The notes under the pieces were generated by a model. It was not told where the DNA came from. It worked only from the letters and a program-made list of their open reading frames with translations, and did not search any database. This document shows, piece by piece, positions 56,762 through 64,000 of a stretch of DNA of 64,000 bases. Both the position numbers and the translations under genes were made by a program. The DNA is from Aquabacterium fontiphilum (GTDB lineage Bacteria > Pseudomonadota > Gammaproteobacteria > Burkholderiales > Burkholderiaceae_C): assembly GCF_009909205.1 (NCBI RefSeq), contig NZ_JAAAPN010000001.1, positions 420,425 to 484,424 on the forward strand, read 5' to 3'. The stretch's first letter is position 1. Each line of letters starts with the position of its first letter.

Positions 56762-56801
56762 GGCGCAATGGTAGGCGCGGTTCACGCCCGGTCAGCTTCG
56801 C

Positions 56802-57938
56802 TCAGGCCTGGCCCAGCGCGATGAACCGCGCCAGATGGTGGTCTTCGTCGCCCAGCTGGTGGTCGATGGCCACCAGGCGCTTGGCGTAGTGGGCCAGGGG
56901 CAGCTCCCAGGTCATGCCGATGCCGCCATGCAGCTGGATGCTCTCTTCGGCCACCATCTGCCCCACACGCCCGATGGTGTATTTGGCCGCAGACAGCGCG
57001 CGCTCGCGGGTGATGCGGTCGGGCTCGTCCAGCGCGGCGGCGGCGTTGATCACGGCTGAGCGGGCCTGCTCGATCTCCAGCAGCACGGTGGCCATGCGGT
57101 GTTGCAGCGCCTGGAAGCTGCCGATGGGCTTGCCGAACTGGCGGCGCGTCTGCAGGTAGCCCACCGTGGCGGCCTTGATGGTTTCCATGGCGCCCAGCGC
57201 CTCGGCACACAGCGCCAGCACGCCGCGGCCCATGGCGTACTCCAGCGTGGCCAGGCCCTGACCCAGTTCGCCGAGCAGGGCCGAGGGCGGCAGCACCACG
57301 CCGTTGAGCGCTACATCGGCCGCGCGGCCGCCATCGGCTGTGGGGAAGGGCCGCACGCGCACGCCAGGCGTGTCGGTGGGCACGACGAAGAGCGACAGGC
57401 CATCGGCATCGCCGGGCTGGCCCGATGTGCGCGCCGACACCACCAGCAGCTCCGACTGGTGGCCCAGCATCACCATGGTTTTGCGCCCCTGCAGCACCCA
57501 GTGCGCCCCTTCGCGCACGGCCTGGGTGCGCACCTGTTCGGGCTGGTAGTGCGTCTGCGCCTCTTCATGGGCGAGGCTCATGATCAATGTGCCTTCGATC
57601 ACCGCAGGCAGCAGGCTGAGCTGGTCGTCGTTGCCGGCGTGGGCGATGGCGCTGCCGGCCAGCACGGCTGTGGGCAGAAAGGGTTCCAGCACCAGCCCGC
57701 GCCCCAGCGCCTCGAACACCACGCTGATGTCATGGCCCGTTCCGCCCAGGCCGCCATGGCGTTCGGCAAACAGCGCACCGATGGCGCCGAGATCCGCGAA
57801 CGACTGCCAACGGTTGGGGCTGTAGCCCTGTGGGTTGCGGCTGATCTTCTGGCGGGTGTCGAAGTCGTAGCGATCCGCGATGAAGCGGCCCAGCGAGGCG
57901 CTGAGCATGCGGCGGTCTTCGGTGTGCGTGAAGTTCAT
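56802..57938 (-). CDS. Acyl-CoA dehydrogenase, PimD-like small subunit
   Basis: 378 residues. TEDRRMLSASLGRFIADRYDFDTRQ and GALFAERHGGLGGTGHDISVV match the pimeloyl-CoA dehydrogenase small-subunit type (PimD). The C-terminus has the ACAD helix IQLHGGIGMTWELPLAHYAKR. It begins two bases after the stop of the large-subunit gene, so the two are certainly co-expressed. In this class two different subunits form one enzyme. Confidence 0.85.
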   Translation of the reverse strand: MNFTHTEDRRMLSASLGRFIADRYDFDTRQKISRNPQGYSPNRWQSFADLGAIGALFAERHGGLGGTGHDISVVFEALGRGLVLEPFLPTAVLAGSAIAHAGNDDQLSLLPAVIEGTLIMSLAHEEAQTHYQPEQVRTQAVREGAHWVLQGRKTMVMLGHQSELLVVSARTSGQPGDADGLSLFVVPTDTPGVRVRPFPTADGGRAADVALNGVVLPPSALLGELGQGLATLEYAMGRGVLALCAEALGAMETIKAATVGYLQTRRQFGKPIGSFQALQHRMATVLLEIEQARSAVINAAAALDEPDRITRERALSAAKYTIGRVGQMVAEESIQLHGGIGMTWELPLAHYAKRLVAIDHQLGDEDHHLARFIALGQA

Positions 57939-57940
57939 GG

Positions 57941-59197
57941 TCACAGCCCCAGGATCATCTTGGCGATGATGTTCTTCTGGATCTCGTTGGAGCCGCCGAA
58001 GATCGACAGCTTGCGGTTGTTGAAGTACTGCTGCGCGGCGAAGGCCGCCTCGGGCTGACCGGCCCATTCGAGTGGCGGGCCGTCCTGCTTGGCGTCCTGC
58101 TTGGCGTTGTGCTCAAGGGTTTGGTCGGTCGTCTGCTCGTCGTCAACGTGATCCCACAGCGCCATGGCCTGCGGGCCCATCGCCCGGCGCAGCAGCGCGC
58201 TGAGCTCCTGGCGGATCTCGGTTCCCTTGATCTTCAACATGGAGCTTTCTGCGCCCGGTGCGCCACCTTCGGCCGCGGCGGCGATCACGCGCAGGTTGGT
58301 GGTCTTCATGTTCTCCAGGTCGATCTCGACGCGAGCCAGGCGCGCGGCAAACAGCGGGTCATGCAGCAGCGGGCGGCCGCCCTTCATCACGCGGCTGGCC
58401 ACGGCCTTGACGCGCTCCAGCGCCGCGACCGAGAAACCCACGCCGGCAATGTTGGTGCGCTCATAGGTGAGCAGGTACTTCGCGCAGCTCCAGCCCTTGT
58501 TCGCTTGGCCGACCAGGTTGGCCGCCGGCACGCGCACGTCGGTGAAGAACACCTCGTTGACCTCGTGTGCGCCATCAAGCGTGAGGATGGGCCGCACCTC
58601 GACGCCCGGCGTGTGCATGTCGATCAGCAGAAAGCTGATGCCTTCTTGCGGCTTGGCCTCGCGGTCGGTGCGCACCAGGCAGAAGATCATGTTGGCGTGG
58701 TGTCCCAGCGTGGTCCAGGTCTTCTGGCCATTGACCACGTAGTGCTCGCCCGAGGCATCCAGCACGGCCGTGGTCTTGACGGCGGCCAGGTCCGAACCCG
58801 CGCCCGGCTCGGAGTAGCCCTGGCACCACCAGTCTTCGCCGCTGAGGATGCGCGGCAGCCAGTGGCGCTTCTGTGCCTCGTTGCCGTACTTGATCAGCAC
58901 GGGCCCGAGCATGTTCACGCCGAAGGGCACGGTGCGCGGCGCATAGGCCAGCGCGCATTCGTTGTCGAAGATGAAGCGTTGCACCGGGCTCCAGCCGGGG
59001 CCGCCCCATTCGCGTGGCCAGTGGCTCGCCAGCCAGCCGCGCTGGTGCAGCAGGCGGTGCCAGGTGTCATGGTCGGCCTTGCTGAGGTGCTGCCCGTTGC
59101 GCACCTTGGCGGTCAGGCTGGTGGGCACGTCGTCGCGCAGAAAGCCACGCACGGCCTCACGAAAGGCCAGCTCGTCGGGGGTGAAGTTCAAATCCAT
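57941..59197 (-). CDS. Acyl-CoA dehydrogenase, PimC-like large subunit
   Basis: 418 residues. MDLNFTPDELAFREAVRGFL, CQGYSEPGAGSDLAAVKTTA and IFGGSNEIQKNIIAKMIL are those of the heteromeric ACAD large subunit (PimC type). An unusual insertion (VDDEQTTDQTLEHNAKQDAKQ, about 346-366) is present near the C-terminus. Overlaps the hydroxyacyl-CoA dehydrogenase gene by ten bases. Together with PimD-like and GcdH it would shorten dicarboxylic acyl-CoA to glutaryl-CoA and then crotonyl-CoA. Confidence 0.85.
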   Translation of the reverse strand: MDLNFTPDELAFREAVRGFLRDDVPTSLTAKVRNGQHLSKADHDTWHRLLHQRGWLASHWPREWGGPGWSPVQRFIFDNECALAYAPRTVPFGVNMLGPVLIKYGNEAQKRHWLPRILSGEDWWCQGYSEPGAGSDLAAVKTTAVLDASGEHYVVNGQKTWTTLGHHANMIFCLVRTDREAKPQEGISFLLIDMHTPGVEVRPILTLDGAHEVNEVFFTDVRVPAANLVGQANKGWSCAKYLLTYERTNIAGVGFSVAALERVKAVASRVMKGGRPLLHDPLFAARLARVEIDLENMKTTNLRVIAAAAEGGAPGAESSMLKIKGTEIRQELSALLRRAMGPQAMALWDHVDDEQTTDQTLEHNAKQDAKQDGPPLEWAGQPEAAFAAQQYFNNRKLSIFGGSNEIQKNIIAKMILGL

Positions 59198-60498
59198 GTG
59201 CGCCCTTCGGCCACCAACTGCGTCAGCAGCGGGGCGGGTTGCCAGAACAGGGGGTCGCGCGCGCGGGTCTCGTCGTGCAGGCGGCCGATGTGCGCCAGCA
59301 CCGTCTCCAGCCCCTGCGCATCGGCCCAGGCCATCGGCCCGCCCTTGTCTTTCGGGAAGCCATAGCCGTGGGCCATGACGACGTCCACATCCGAGGGCTG
59401 CAGCGCGATGCCTTCGCCGACCACGCGCAGGCCTTCGTTGACCATGGCGCAGAGGTAGCGTGTCTGCATCTCGGCTTCGGTGAAGCGGCGGGGCGTGATG
59501 CCTGCCTTGCCGCGCTCGGCCTCGATGATGGCCATCACGTCAGGGCAGGGCGTGCCCTGGCGGCTGCCTGGGGCGTAGCGGTACCAGCCGCGGCCCGTCT
59601 TCTGGCCGAACCAGCCGTTTTCGCAGAGGCGGTCAGCAATGGCCACGTAACGGGCGCGCGGGTCGCGGGTGGCCGCGCGGCGCTTGCGCGTGGCCCAGCC
59701 GATGTCGCCCCCGGCCAGGTCGCTGACCTCATACGGGCCCATGGGGAAGCCGAAGGCGCGCGCCATCGCGTCGATCTCGTACGGGCTGGCGCCGTCTTCC
59801 ACCATGTGGTCGGCCGCGGCGCGGTAGACCGCGAGGATGCGGTTGCCGATGAAGCCATCACACACCCGGGCGCACACCGCCACCTTGCGCAGGCGCTGGG
59901 CCAGATCGAGCGCGGTGGCCACCACATCGGGCGCGACGTGGTCGGTCAGCACCACCTCCAGCAGGCGCATCACGTGGGCGGGCGAGAAGAAATGCAGGCC
60001 GATCACGTCGGCCGGGCGACTGATCGCCTCGGCCATCGCGTTGACGTCCAGGTAAGAGGTGTTGGTGGCCAGGATGGCCCCGGGCCGGCAGTGCCGATCG
60101 AGTTCGGCCAGCACGCCGAGCTTGACGGCCATGTCTTCGTACACGGCCTCGATGGCCAGATCCACCGGTGCCAGATCGGCCAGTGCGGTGCTGGGGCGCA
60201 GGCGGCCGAGCATCTGGCTCGCCGCCTCGGCCGTGAGCCTGCCCTTGGTCACCATGCCGTCGAACACCGTGCGGATGCGCTGGCCGCCGGCCTGCAGCGC
60301 GGCGTCGTCGCGTTCGACCAGCGTCACCGTCAGCTCGGCCTGCAGCAGGGCCACGGCGATGCCGGCGCCCATGGTGCCGCCACCCACCACGCCCACGTGC
60401 CGCACGGGCCGGGGCGCGTGGCCCTCTGCCTGGGGCACGGTGCGCGCACGCGCCTCGGCCAGGGCGAGGTAGTTCGGGGGCATGGGTCGGGAAGGCAT
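59188..60498 (-). CDS. 3-Hydroxyacyl-CoA dehydrogenase
   Basis: 436 residues. NAD motif VGVVGGGTMGAGIAVALL, catalytic His in GLHFFSPAHVMRLLEVV, and GFIGNRILAVYR; two 3HCDH C-terminal repeats follow. The enoyl-CoA hydratase half of FadB/FadJ is absent. It oxidises 3-hydroxyacyl-CoA. First gene of the four-gene degradation operon. Start chosen at ATG 60498 (MPSRP); ATG 60483 and 60546 are alternatives, the latter falling in the LysR operator. Confidence 0.88.
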   Translation of the reverse strand: MPSRPMPPNYLALAEARARTVPQAEGHAPRPVRHVGVVGGGTMGAGIAVALLQAELTVTLVERDDAALQAGGQRIRTVFDGMVTKGRLTAEAASQMLGRLRPSTALADLAPVDLAIEAVYEDMAVKLGVLAELDRHCRPGAILATNTSYLDVNAMAEAISRPADVIGLHFFSPAHVMRLLEVVLTDHVAPDVVATALDLAQRLRKVAVCARVCDGFIGNRILAVYRAAADHMVEDGASPYEIDAMARAFGFPMGPYEVSDLAGGDIGWATRKRRAATRDPRARYVAIADRLCENGWFGQKTGRGWYRYAPGSRQGTPCPDVMAIIEAERGKAGITPRRFTEAEMQTRYLCAMVNEGLRVVGEGIALQPSDVDVVMAHGYGFPKDKGGPMAWADAQGLETVLAHIGRLHDETRARDPLFWQPAPLLTQLVAEGRTWI

Positions 60499-60545
60499 GG
60501 CGACATTGTTCGCTTCGGGTTTGTTCTTGACAATCGGGGTTGCCA

Positions 60546-60572
60546 TTGACAGACTGTCAAATCCGATTTGAC
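60546..60572. promoter_or_regulatory. LysR operator between 3HCDH operon and LysR gene
   Basis: TTGACAGACTGTCAA (60546-60560) is a perfect inverted repeat with T-N11-A spacing. The half-site TTGAC is repeated at 60568-60572, 22 bases further. It lies in the short gap between the divergent operon and the regulator. Confidence 0.65.
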
Positions 60573-60584
60573 AAACTTCACGAA

Positions 60585-61541
60585 TTGGCACACTTCGACG
60601 CCGCCGCCCTCGACCTGCTGGTCGACATCCTGGATGCCGGCAACCTCAGCGAGGCCGCCCGCCGTCTCAACATGACGCGGGCCAACGTCAGCTACCACCT
60701 CAAGCAGTTCGAGCAACAACTGGGCGCGCAGCTCGTGCGCCGCACCACCCGCCAGCTGCAGGCCACCGAAGTGGGGCTACAGCTCTACGAGCACGGGCGC
60801 CGCATCCGGCAGGAGCTGGCCGCCGCGCGCGAGGCGGTCACCACGCTGGGGCAGACGCTGCAAGGCCGCGTGCGCCTGAGCCTGCCCAGTGGCTATGGCC
60901 ACATGGTGGTGGCGCCCTGGCTGATCGATTTCAAGCGCGCCTACCCCGGCATCGTCCTCGACGTGGCGTTCGAGAACCGCGTGACCGACCTGCTGCGTGA
61001 CGAGGTGGACATCGCCGTGCGCGTGCTCTCGACGCCGCCCGACAGCCTGGTGGCGCGCGACATGGGACCCGTGCGCTATGTGGCCTGCGCGGCACGCAGC
61101 CACGTTGAAGCCCATGGCCTGCCGCGCACGCTCGATGAACTGGGCCGCGCGCCCATCATCACCTCGGGCGTGGTGGGCCGGCAGTTGCGGCTGGCGGCTT
61201 ACCTGGAAGGCGAACGGCATGAGGTGCCGCTGTCGCCCACGCTCACGTCAGAGAACTTTCTCTTTCTGCGCGAGGCCATCGTGGCCGGCCTGGGGGTGGG
61301 GCTGGTGCCGGATTACGTGGTGAGCGACCTGGTGGCGCAAGGCGAGGTGCTGACCACGCTGGATGACTGGAAGCTCAGCATCTTCGGCATGCGCATGATG
61401 ATGCTCTACATGCCCAACCGGCATCACACCCGGGCCGCGTCCACCTTCATCGACTATGTGCTGGAGCGTGCGCGCGCTCAGCGCCAGACACCGCGCAGCC
61501 AGGCCGCGATGTCGTCGATCTCTTCCATGCAGACGCTGTGA
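60585..61541 (+). CDS. LysR family transcriptional regulator
   Basis: 318 residues from TTG 60585 (AHFDAAALDLLVDILDAGNL, the usual LysR beginning). A TTG at 60540 gives 15 more residues but would place the operator inside the coding sequence. No good ribosome site is visible for either, so the start is uncertain. HTH: LSEAARRLNMTRANVSYHLKQFE. It is divergent from the dicarboxylate-type operon and most likely controls it. The 3' end overlaps the convergent esterase gene by 64 bases. Confidence 0.85.
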   Translation: MAHFDAAALDLLVDILDAGNLSEAARRLNMTRANVSYHLKQFEQQLGAQLVRRTTRQLQATEVGLQLYEHGRRIRQELAAAREAVTTLGQTLQGRVRLSLPSGYGHMVVAPWLIDFKRAYPGIVLDVAFENRVTDLLRDEVDIAVRVLSTPPDSLVARDMGPVRYVACAARSHVEAHGLPRTLDELGRAPIITSGVVGRQLRLAAYLEGERHEVPLSPTLTSENFLFLREAIVAGLGVGLVPDYVVSDLVAQGEVLTTLDDWKLSIFGMRMMMLYMPNRHHTRAASTFIDYVLERARAQRQTPRSQAAMSSISSMQTL

Positions 61542-62140
61542 TCGATGGGGTAGTCGTGCCAGCTCACGGGCTGGCCCAGGCGTCTGAGCACGGCAAACGC
61601 ATGCTGCCCGCGCGCCATGGGCACCACGCCATCGGCATCGCCATGCGCCATGAACACGGGCGTGTCGTGGTTGGCCGGGTGGCGCGCCTGCGCGGTGGTC
61701 TCAGCCAGCGGCAGATAGCCTGACAGGGCCACCAGGCCGGCCAGGCGCTGCGGGTAGCGCAGGCCAGTGAGCAGCGTCATCGCGCAGCCTTGCGAGAAGC
61801 CCATCAGCACGATGCGCTCGGCTGGCACGCCCCGCGCCACCTCGCGGTCGATCAGCGCGGCCACGGCCTGCTGCGAGGCCAGCATCGAGGCCGCATCCTC
61901 GCGCTCGGGGCCGCTGACCGGCCGGATGTCGTACCAAGCGCGCATGCGGTAGCCGCCATTGATGCTCACCGGCATCACCGGCGCGCTGGGCAACACAAAG
62001 CGGATGGGCCCCAGGTCATCAAGCTTGAGCGCTGCGCACACGGGCTCGAAGTCGCTGCCATCGGCGCCCAGGCCGTGCAGGATGATCAGGCTGCGCTGCG
62101 GGTTGGGGCCGGTCTCGTGTTCCAGGGTGTCGAGCATCAT
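61478..62140 (-). CDS. Phospholipase/carboxylesterase family hydrolase
   Basis: 220 residues. LIILHGLGADGSDFEPV, nucleophile Ser in VLMGFSQGCAMTL, Asp in AHGDADGVVP, and His in YPIDHSVC form the catalytic triad of the PF02230 family. These are cytoplasmic esterases with short- to medium-chain specificity. It starts seven bases after the MetR-like gene ends, and so shares its transcript. Start at ATG 62140 or the adjacent ATG 62137. Confidence 0.92.
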   Translation of the reverse strand: MMLDTLEHETGPNPQRSLIILHGLGADGSDFEPVCAALKLDDLGPIRFVLPSAPVMPVSINGGYRMRAWYDIRPVSGPEREDAASMLASQQAVAALIDREVARGVPAERIVLMGFSQGCAMTLLTGLRYPQRLAGLVALSGYLPLAETTAQARHPANHDTPVFMAHGDADGVVPMARGQHAFAVLRRLGQPVSWHDYPIDHSVCMEEIDDIAAWLRGVWR

Positions 62141-62147
62141 GGCGGCA

Positions 62148-63059
62148 TCATGCCAGCCATTCGATGCCGGGCAACTGCGCGCACTGCTGGCGGATGATCT
62201 CGGCCATGTCCTGCATGTAGGGCCGCGCGGCCTGCGCCTTGGGGCAGATGGCGTGCAATTCGCTCCACAGGCCCTTGGGGCCGATGCGCACGGCCTGCAC
62301 GTAGTCGTGCTCCAGGTAGCTCTGCAGGCCCCAGCTGGGCAGGGCGGCCACGCCACGGCGGCTCGCCACCAGCTGCACGATGGCCACGGTGAGCTCGGCC
62401 GTTCGGCGTGCGGGATTGACCTTGGCTGGCGTCAGCACTTCGCGGATCAGGTCGATGCGTGCATCCGGTACCGGATAGGTGATCAGCGTTTCATCGGCCA
62501 AATCTTTGGCGGTGACGAAGCGCTTGTGTCGCAAGGGATGGTCGTTGGCCACCACCAGCATCATCTCGAAGCGAAACAGCGGCGACACCTGCCAGGCCCG
62601 CGTCGCCTTGGGCGCCGAGCCGACCACCAGATCTGCGCGGCCTTCCTTGAGCAAGGCCAGCGGCTCGGCGTGAAAGCCCGCCACCAGATCCACCTCGACC
62701 TCGGGCCAGCGCTGCCGAAACGCATGCATCACGGGCATCAGCCAGTCGAAGCAGGTGTGGCATTCCAGTGCGATGCGCAGCTCGCCGGTGGTCTCGCCCT
62801 TCATGCGCTGCAGATCGCGCTCGGCCGCGCTGACTTCGCCCAGCACGCTGCGCGCCAGCGTCAGCAGGCGCTCGCCAGCGGGGGTGAACTGCAGCCCTTG
62901 GCGCGTGCGCTCGAACAGGGCCAGGCCGTGGTGGTCTTCAAGTGCGCGGATCTGGTGTGACAGCGCGGACTGGCTCAGGTGCACCCGCTCGGCCGCCGTG
63001 GCGAGCTTGCCGGCATCGGCAATGGCGACCAAGGAGCGGAGGTGGCGGATTTCCAGCAT
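62148..63059 (-). CDS. metR: MetR-like LysR family regulator
   Basis: 303 residues. MLEIRHLRSLVAIADAGKL, LSQSALSHQIRALED, RIALECHTCFDWLMPVM and LVASRRGVAALPSW follow MetR of E. coli closely, including the homocysteine-sensing region. It would activate methionine biosynthesis genes, none of which is next to it. Start at ATG 63059. Direct repeats of TTCACGTTA lie upstream. Divergent from the RHS gene. Confidence 0.85.
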   Translation of the reverse strand: MLEIRHLRSLVAIADAGKLATAAERVHLSQSALSHQIRALEDHHGLALFERTRQGLQFTPAGERLLTLARSVLGEVSAAERDLQRMKGETTGELRIALECHTCFDWLMPVMHAFRQRWPEVEVDLVAGFHAEPLALLKEGRADLVVGSAPKATRAWQVSPLFRFEMMLVVANDHPLRHKRFVTAKDLADETLITYPVPDARIDLIREVLTPAKVNPARRTAELTVAIVQLVASRRGVAALPSWGLQSYLEHDYVQAVRIGPKGLWSELHAICPKAQAARPYMQDMAEIIRQQCAQLPGIEWLA

Positions 63060-63067
63060 GAAAGGAG

Positions 63068-63106
63068 TTCACGTTATTGAAAGAAACATGCATTCTATTC
63101 ACGTTA
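63068..63106. promoter_or_regulatory. Possible MetR sites (direct repeats)
   Basis: TTCACGTTA occurs at 63068-63076 and 63098-63106, exactly 30 bases apart (about three turns), with TTGAA and TTCTATTC elements between. The MetR consensus is TGAA-N5-TTCA, so these could be half-sites for autoregulation. Confidence 0.4.
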
Positions 63107-63173
63107 ATGCCATGTGTCGTGCAGAGGCTTTCGTGCGTTCGCACAACTTGTTGCAACTTCAGGCCCGGCTCGA

Positions 63174-63190
63174 TACCCCCTTACGGGGGA
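63174..63190. promoter_or_regulatory. Short palindrome upstream of the RHS gene
   Basis: CCCCC-TTAC-GGGGG (63176-63189) lies 60 bases before the RHS start. It may be a hairpin or the binding site of a response regulator; neither can be decided here. Confidence 0.3.
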
Positions 63191-63249
63191 GGGCGCGCAT
63201 CGCCGACAGATGAGCGATTTATCGTGTCTCCGCGCGAAAGGTGACGTAC

Positions 63250-64000
63250 ATGGAAAAAGGTCGAACGCAGAAAAGCCTCCGTCTGGCTGTGGGCCGCTTC
63301 GGGATCCAGTGGATCCTGCTGCTGGCGTGTGCCGGTCTGCAGGCGCAGATCACCACCAACAGCACCGGTGGTCCCGGCGGGTCAAGTGGAGGGGGGCAAT
63401 GCGGCGCGGGGGCTGGGGGTAGCCCGCGATGTGGTGAATCGGGCCCTGCGAGCACGGACACGCAACAAAGCCAGGTGGGTGCGGGCAACCCGATCAACGT
63501 GCTGACGGGCAACAAGTACCAGCGGGAGGTGGACCTGGCACCGCTGCCTGGGGTGCTGGGGCTGGAGCTGGTTCGGCACTACAACAGCGTGCACAGCACA
63601 CCCACGACGCCAAACGGCTTGCTGGGCCGAGGCTGGAGGCTGTCATATGAAACCCGCCTGTATCCCAAGGGTCGGCAACTGGAGGTGGTGCAGGCCGATG
63701 GTTCGCGCCTGGGTTTTGGCCGCGACTGGCGCAACCCGGCTGTATGCAGCCCGGCCAACCCCGAGCACGGCAAGATCTTCATCGAAGGACAGGGCCCGCA
63801 GACCCGCTACCAATGGGTGTGGGCCGATGGCCGGCGCCTGAGCTTCAACGCCGCGGGCCTGCTGCAGCAGATCGTGGCGCCCAGTGGCGAGATCCTTGGT
63901 CTGCAGTACGACCCGCGCGGGCTGCTCATCAAGGTGACCGACCCGCAAGGCCGCAGCCTGCAGCTCAACTACCTCGATCGTGATCGGCGCGATGGCAGCC
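63250..64000 (+). CDS. RHS/YD-repeat protein, 5' part only
   Basis: At least 250 residues; the frame is open to the end of the window. A membrane-spanning signal (WILLLACAGLQAQ) precedes a Gly/Ser-rich stretch (GGPGGSSGGGQCGAGAGGS). The DUF6531-type start of RHS proteins follows: VGAGNPINVLTGNKYQREVD and ELVRHYNSVHST, then first YD-like repeats (LSFNAAGLLQQIVAPSGEIL, YDPRGLLIKVTDPQGRSL). RHS proteins are large toxin-delivery or cell-surface proteins with a variable C-terminal end. Start at ATG 63250 with AAGGTG upstream. Confidence 0.85.
   Translation, partial: MEKGRTQKSLRLAVGRFGIQWILLLACAGLQAQITTNSTGGPGGSSGGGQCGAGAGGSPRCGESGPASTDTQQSQVGAGNPINVLTGNKYQREVDLAPLPGVLGLELVRHYNSVHSTPTTPNGLLGRGWRLSYETRLYPKGRQLEVVQADGSRLGFGRDWRNPAVCSPANPEHGKIFIEGQGPQTRYQWVWADGRRLSFNAAGLLQQIVAPSGEILGLQYDPRGLLIKVTDPQGRSLQLNYLDRDRRDGS

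Overview
The window is high-GC DNA, densely packed with genes, from a betaproteobacterium. It is most likely a Burkholderiales member of the Comamonadaceae or the Aquabacterium/Leptothrix group. That placement is inferred from the strong G/C third-position bias, a GTP-dependent PEP carboxykinase, two PEP-CTERM proteins, chemoreceptors of the beta/gamma type, a pimeloyl-CoA dehydrogenase type operon, and an intergenic repeat type that I associate with Comamonadaceae. No rRNA, tRNA, CRISPR array, complete insertion sequence or phage module was seen.

Layout. 0.3-4.3 kb: a stand-alone Lon-like AAA+ ATPase, a chemoreceptor, a 5'-nucleotidase and a small coupled gene. 4.3-7.6 kb: a molybdate/tungstate-type ABC cassette (binding protein, permease, ATPase) followed by a MOSC protein. 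The ATPase has lost nearly all catalytic motifs except Walker A. 8-12 kb: pckG, a PEP-CTERM gene behind a strongly structured leader, and a pectinacetylesterase-family enzyme. 12.2-19.1 kb: an SMC-like condensin (MksB) and its MksF/MksE-like partners, separated by an exported DAPG-hydrolase (PhlG)-like gene and a divergent TetR regulator with two tandem operators. 19.2-33.4 kb: housekeeping and signalling genes, including a flavoprotein, a molybdopterin oxidoreductase, a methyltransferase, a second chemoreceptor, an M48 lipoprotein protease, a diguanylate cyclase, YigZ, YkgJ, a short-chain dehydrogenase, a phosphoesterase and a lipid kinase. 33.5-48.3 kb: MscS and TRIC channels, LysR/MFS pair, transglutaminase, two coupled DEAD-box helicases, a Res-Xre toxin-antitoxin, a sensor kinase, an SDR-DUF2269-DUF4166 operon, a decayed nucleotidyltransferase, a second PEP-CTERM gene and a GST.

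48.4-54.9 kb is the accessory islet. It holds an AbiEii/AbiEi pair divergent from a 1355-residue protein that combines an N-terminal XRE helix-turn-helix, a restriction-endonuclease-like segment and a long STAND-like/helical body without a P-loop. Both divergent genes have palindromes at their starts, and both edges carry inverted-repeat elements. This is the best candidate for an undescribed system, probably anti-phage.

54.9-64 kb: a DUF305 membrane protein; an operon of 3-hydroxyacyl-CoA dehydrogenase, PimC/PimD-like acyl-CoA dehydrogenases and glutaryl-CoA dehydrogenase, which fits dicarboxylate degradation to glutaryl-CoA and beyond, under a divergent LysR regulator; a MetR-like regulator with an esterase; and the 5' end of an RHS-repeat protein that runs off the window and has no stop codon inside it.

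All family names come from reading motifs by eye. No database search was possible.
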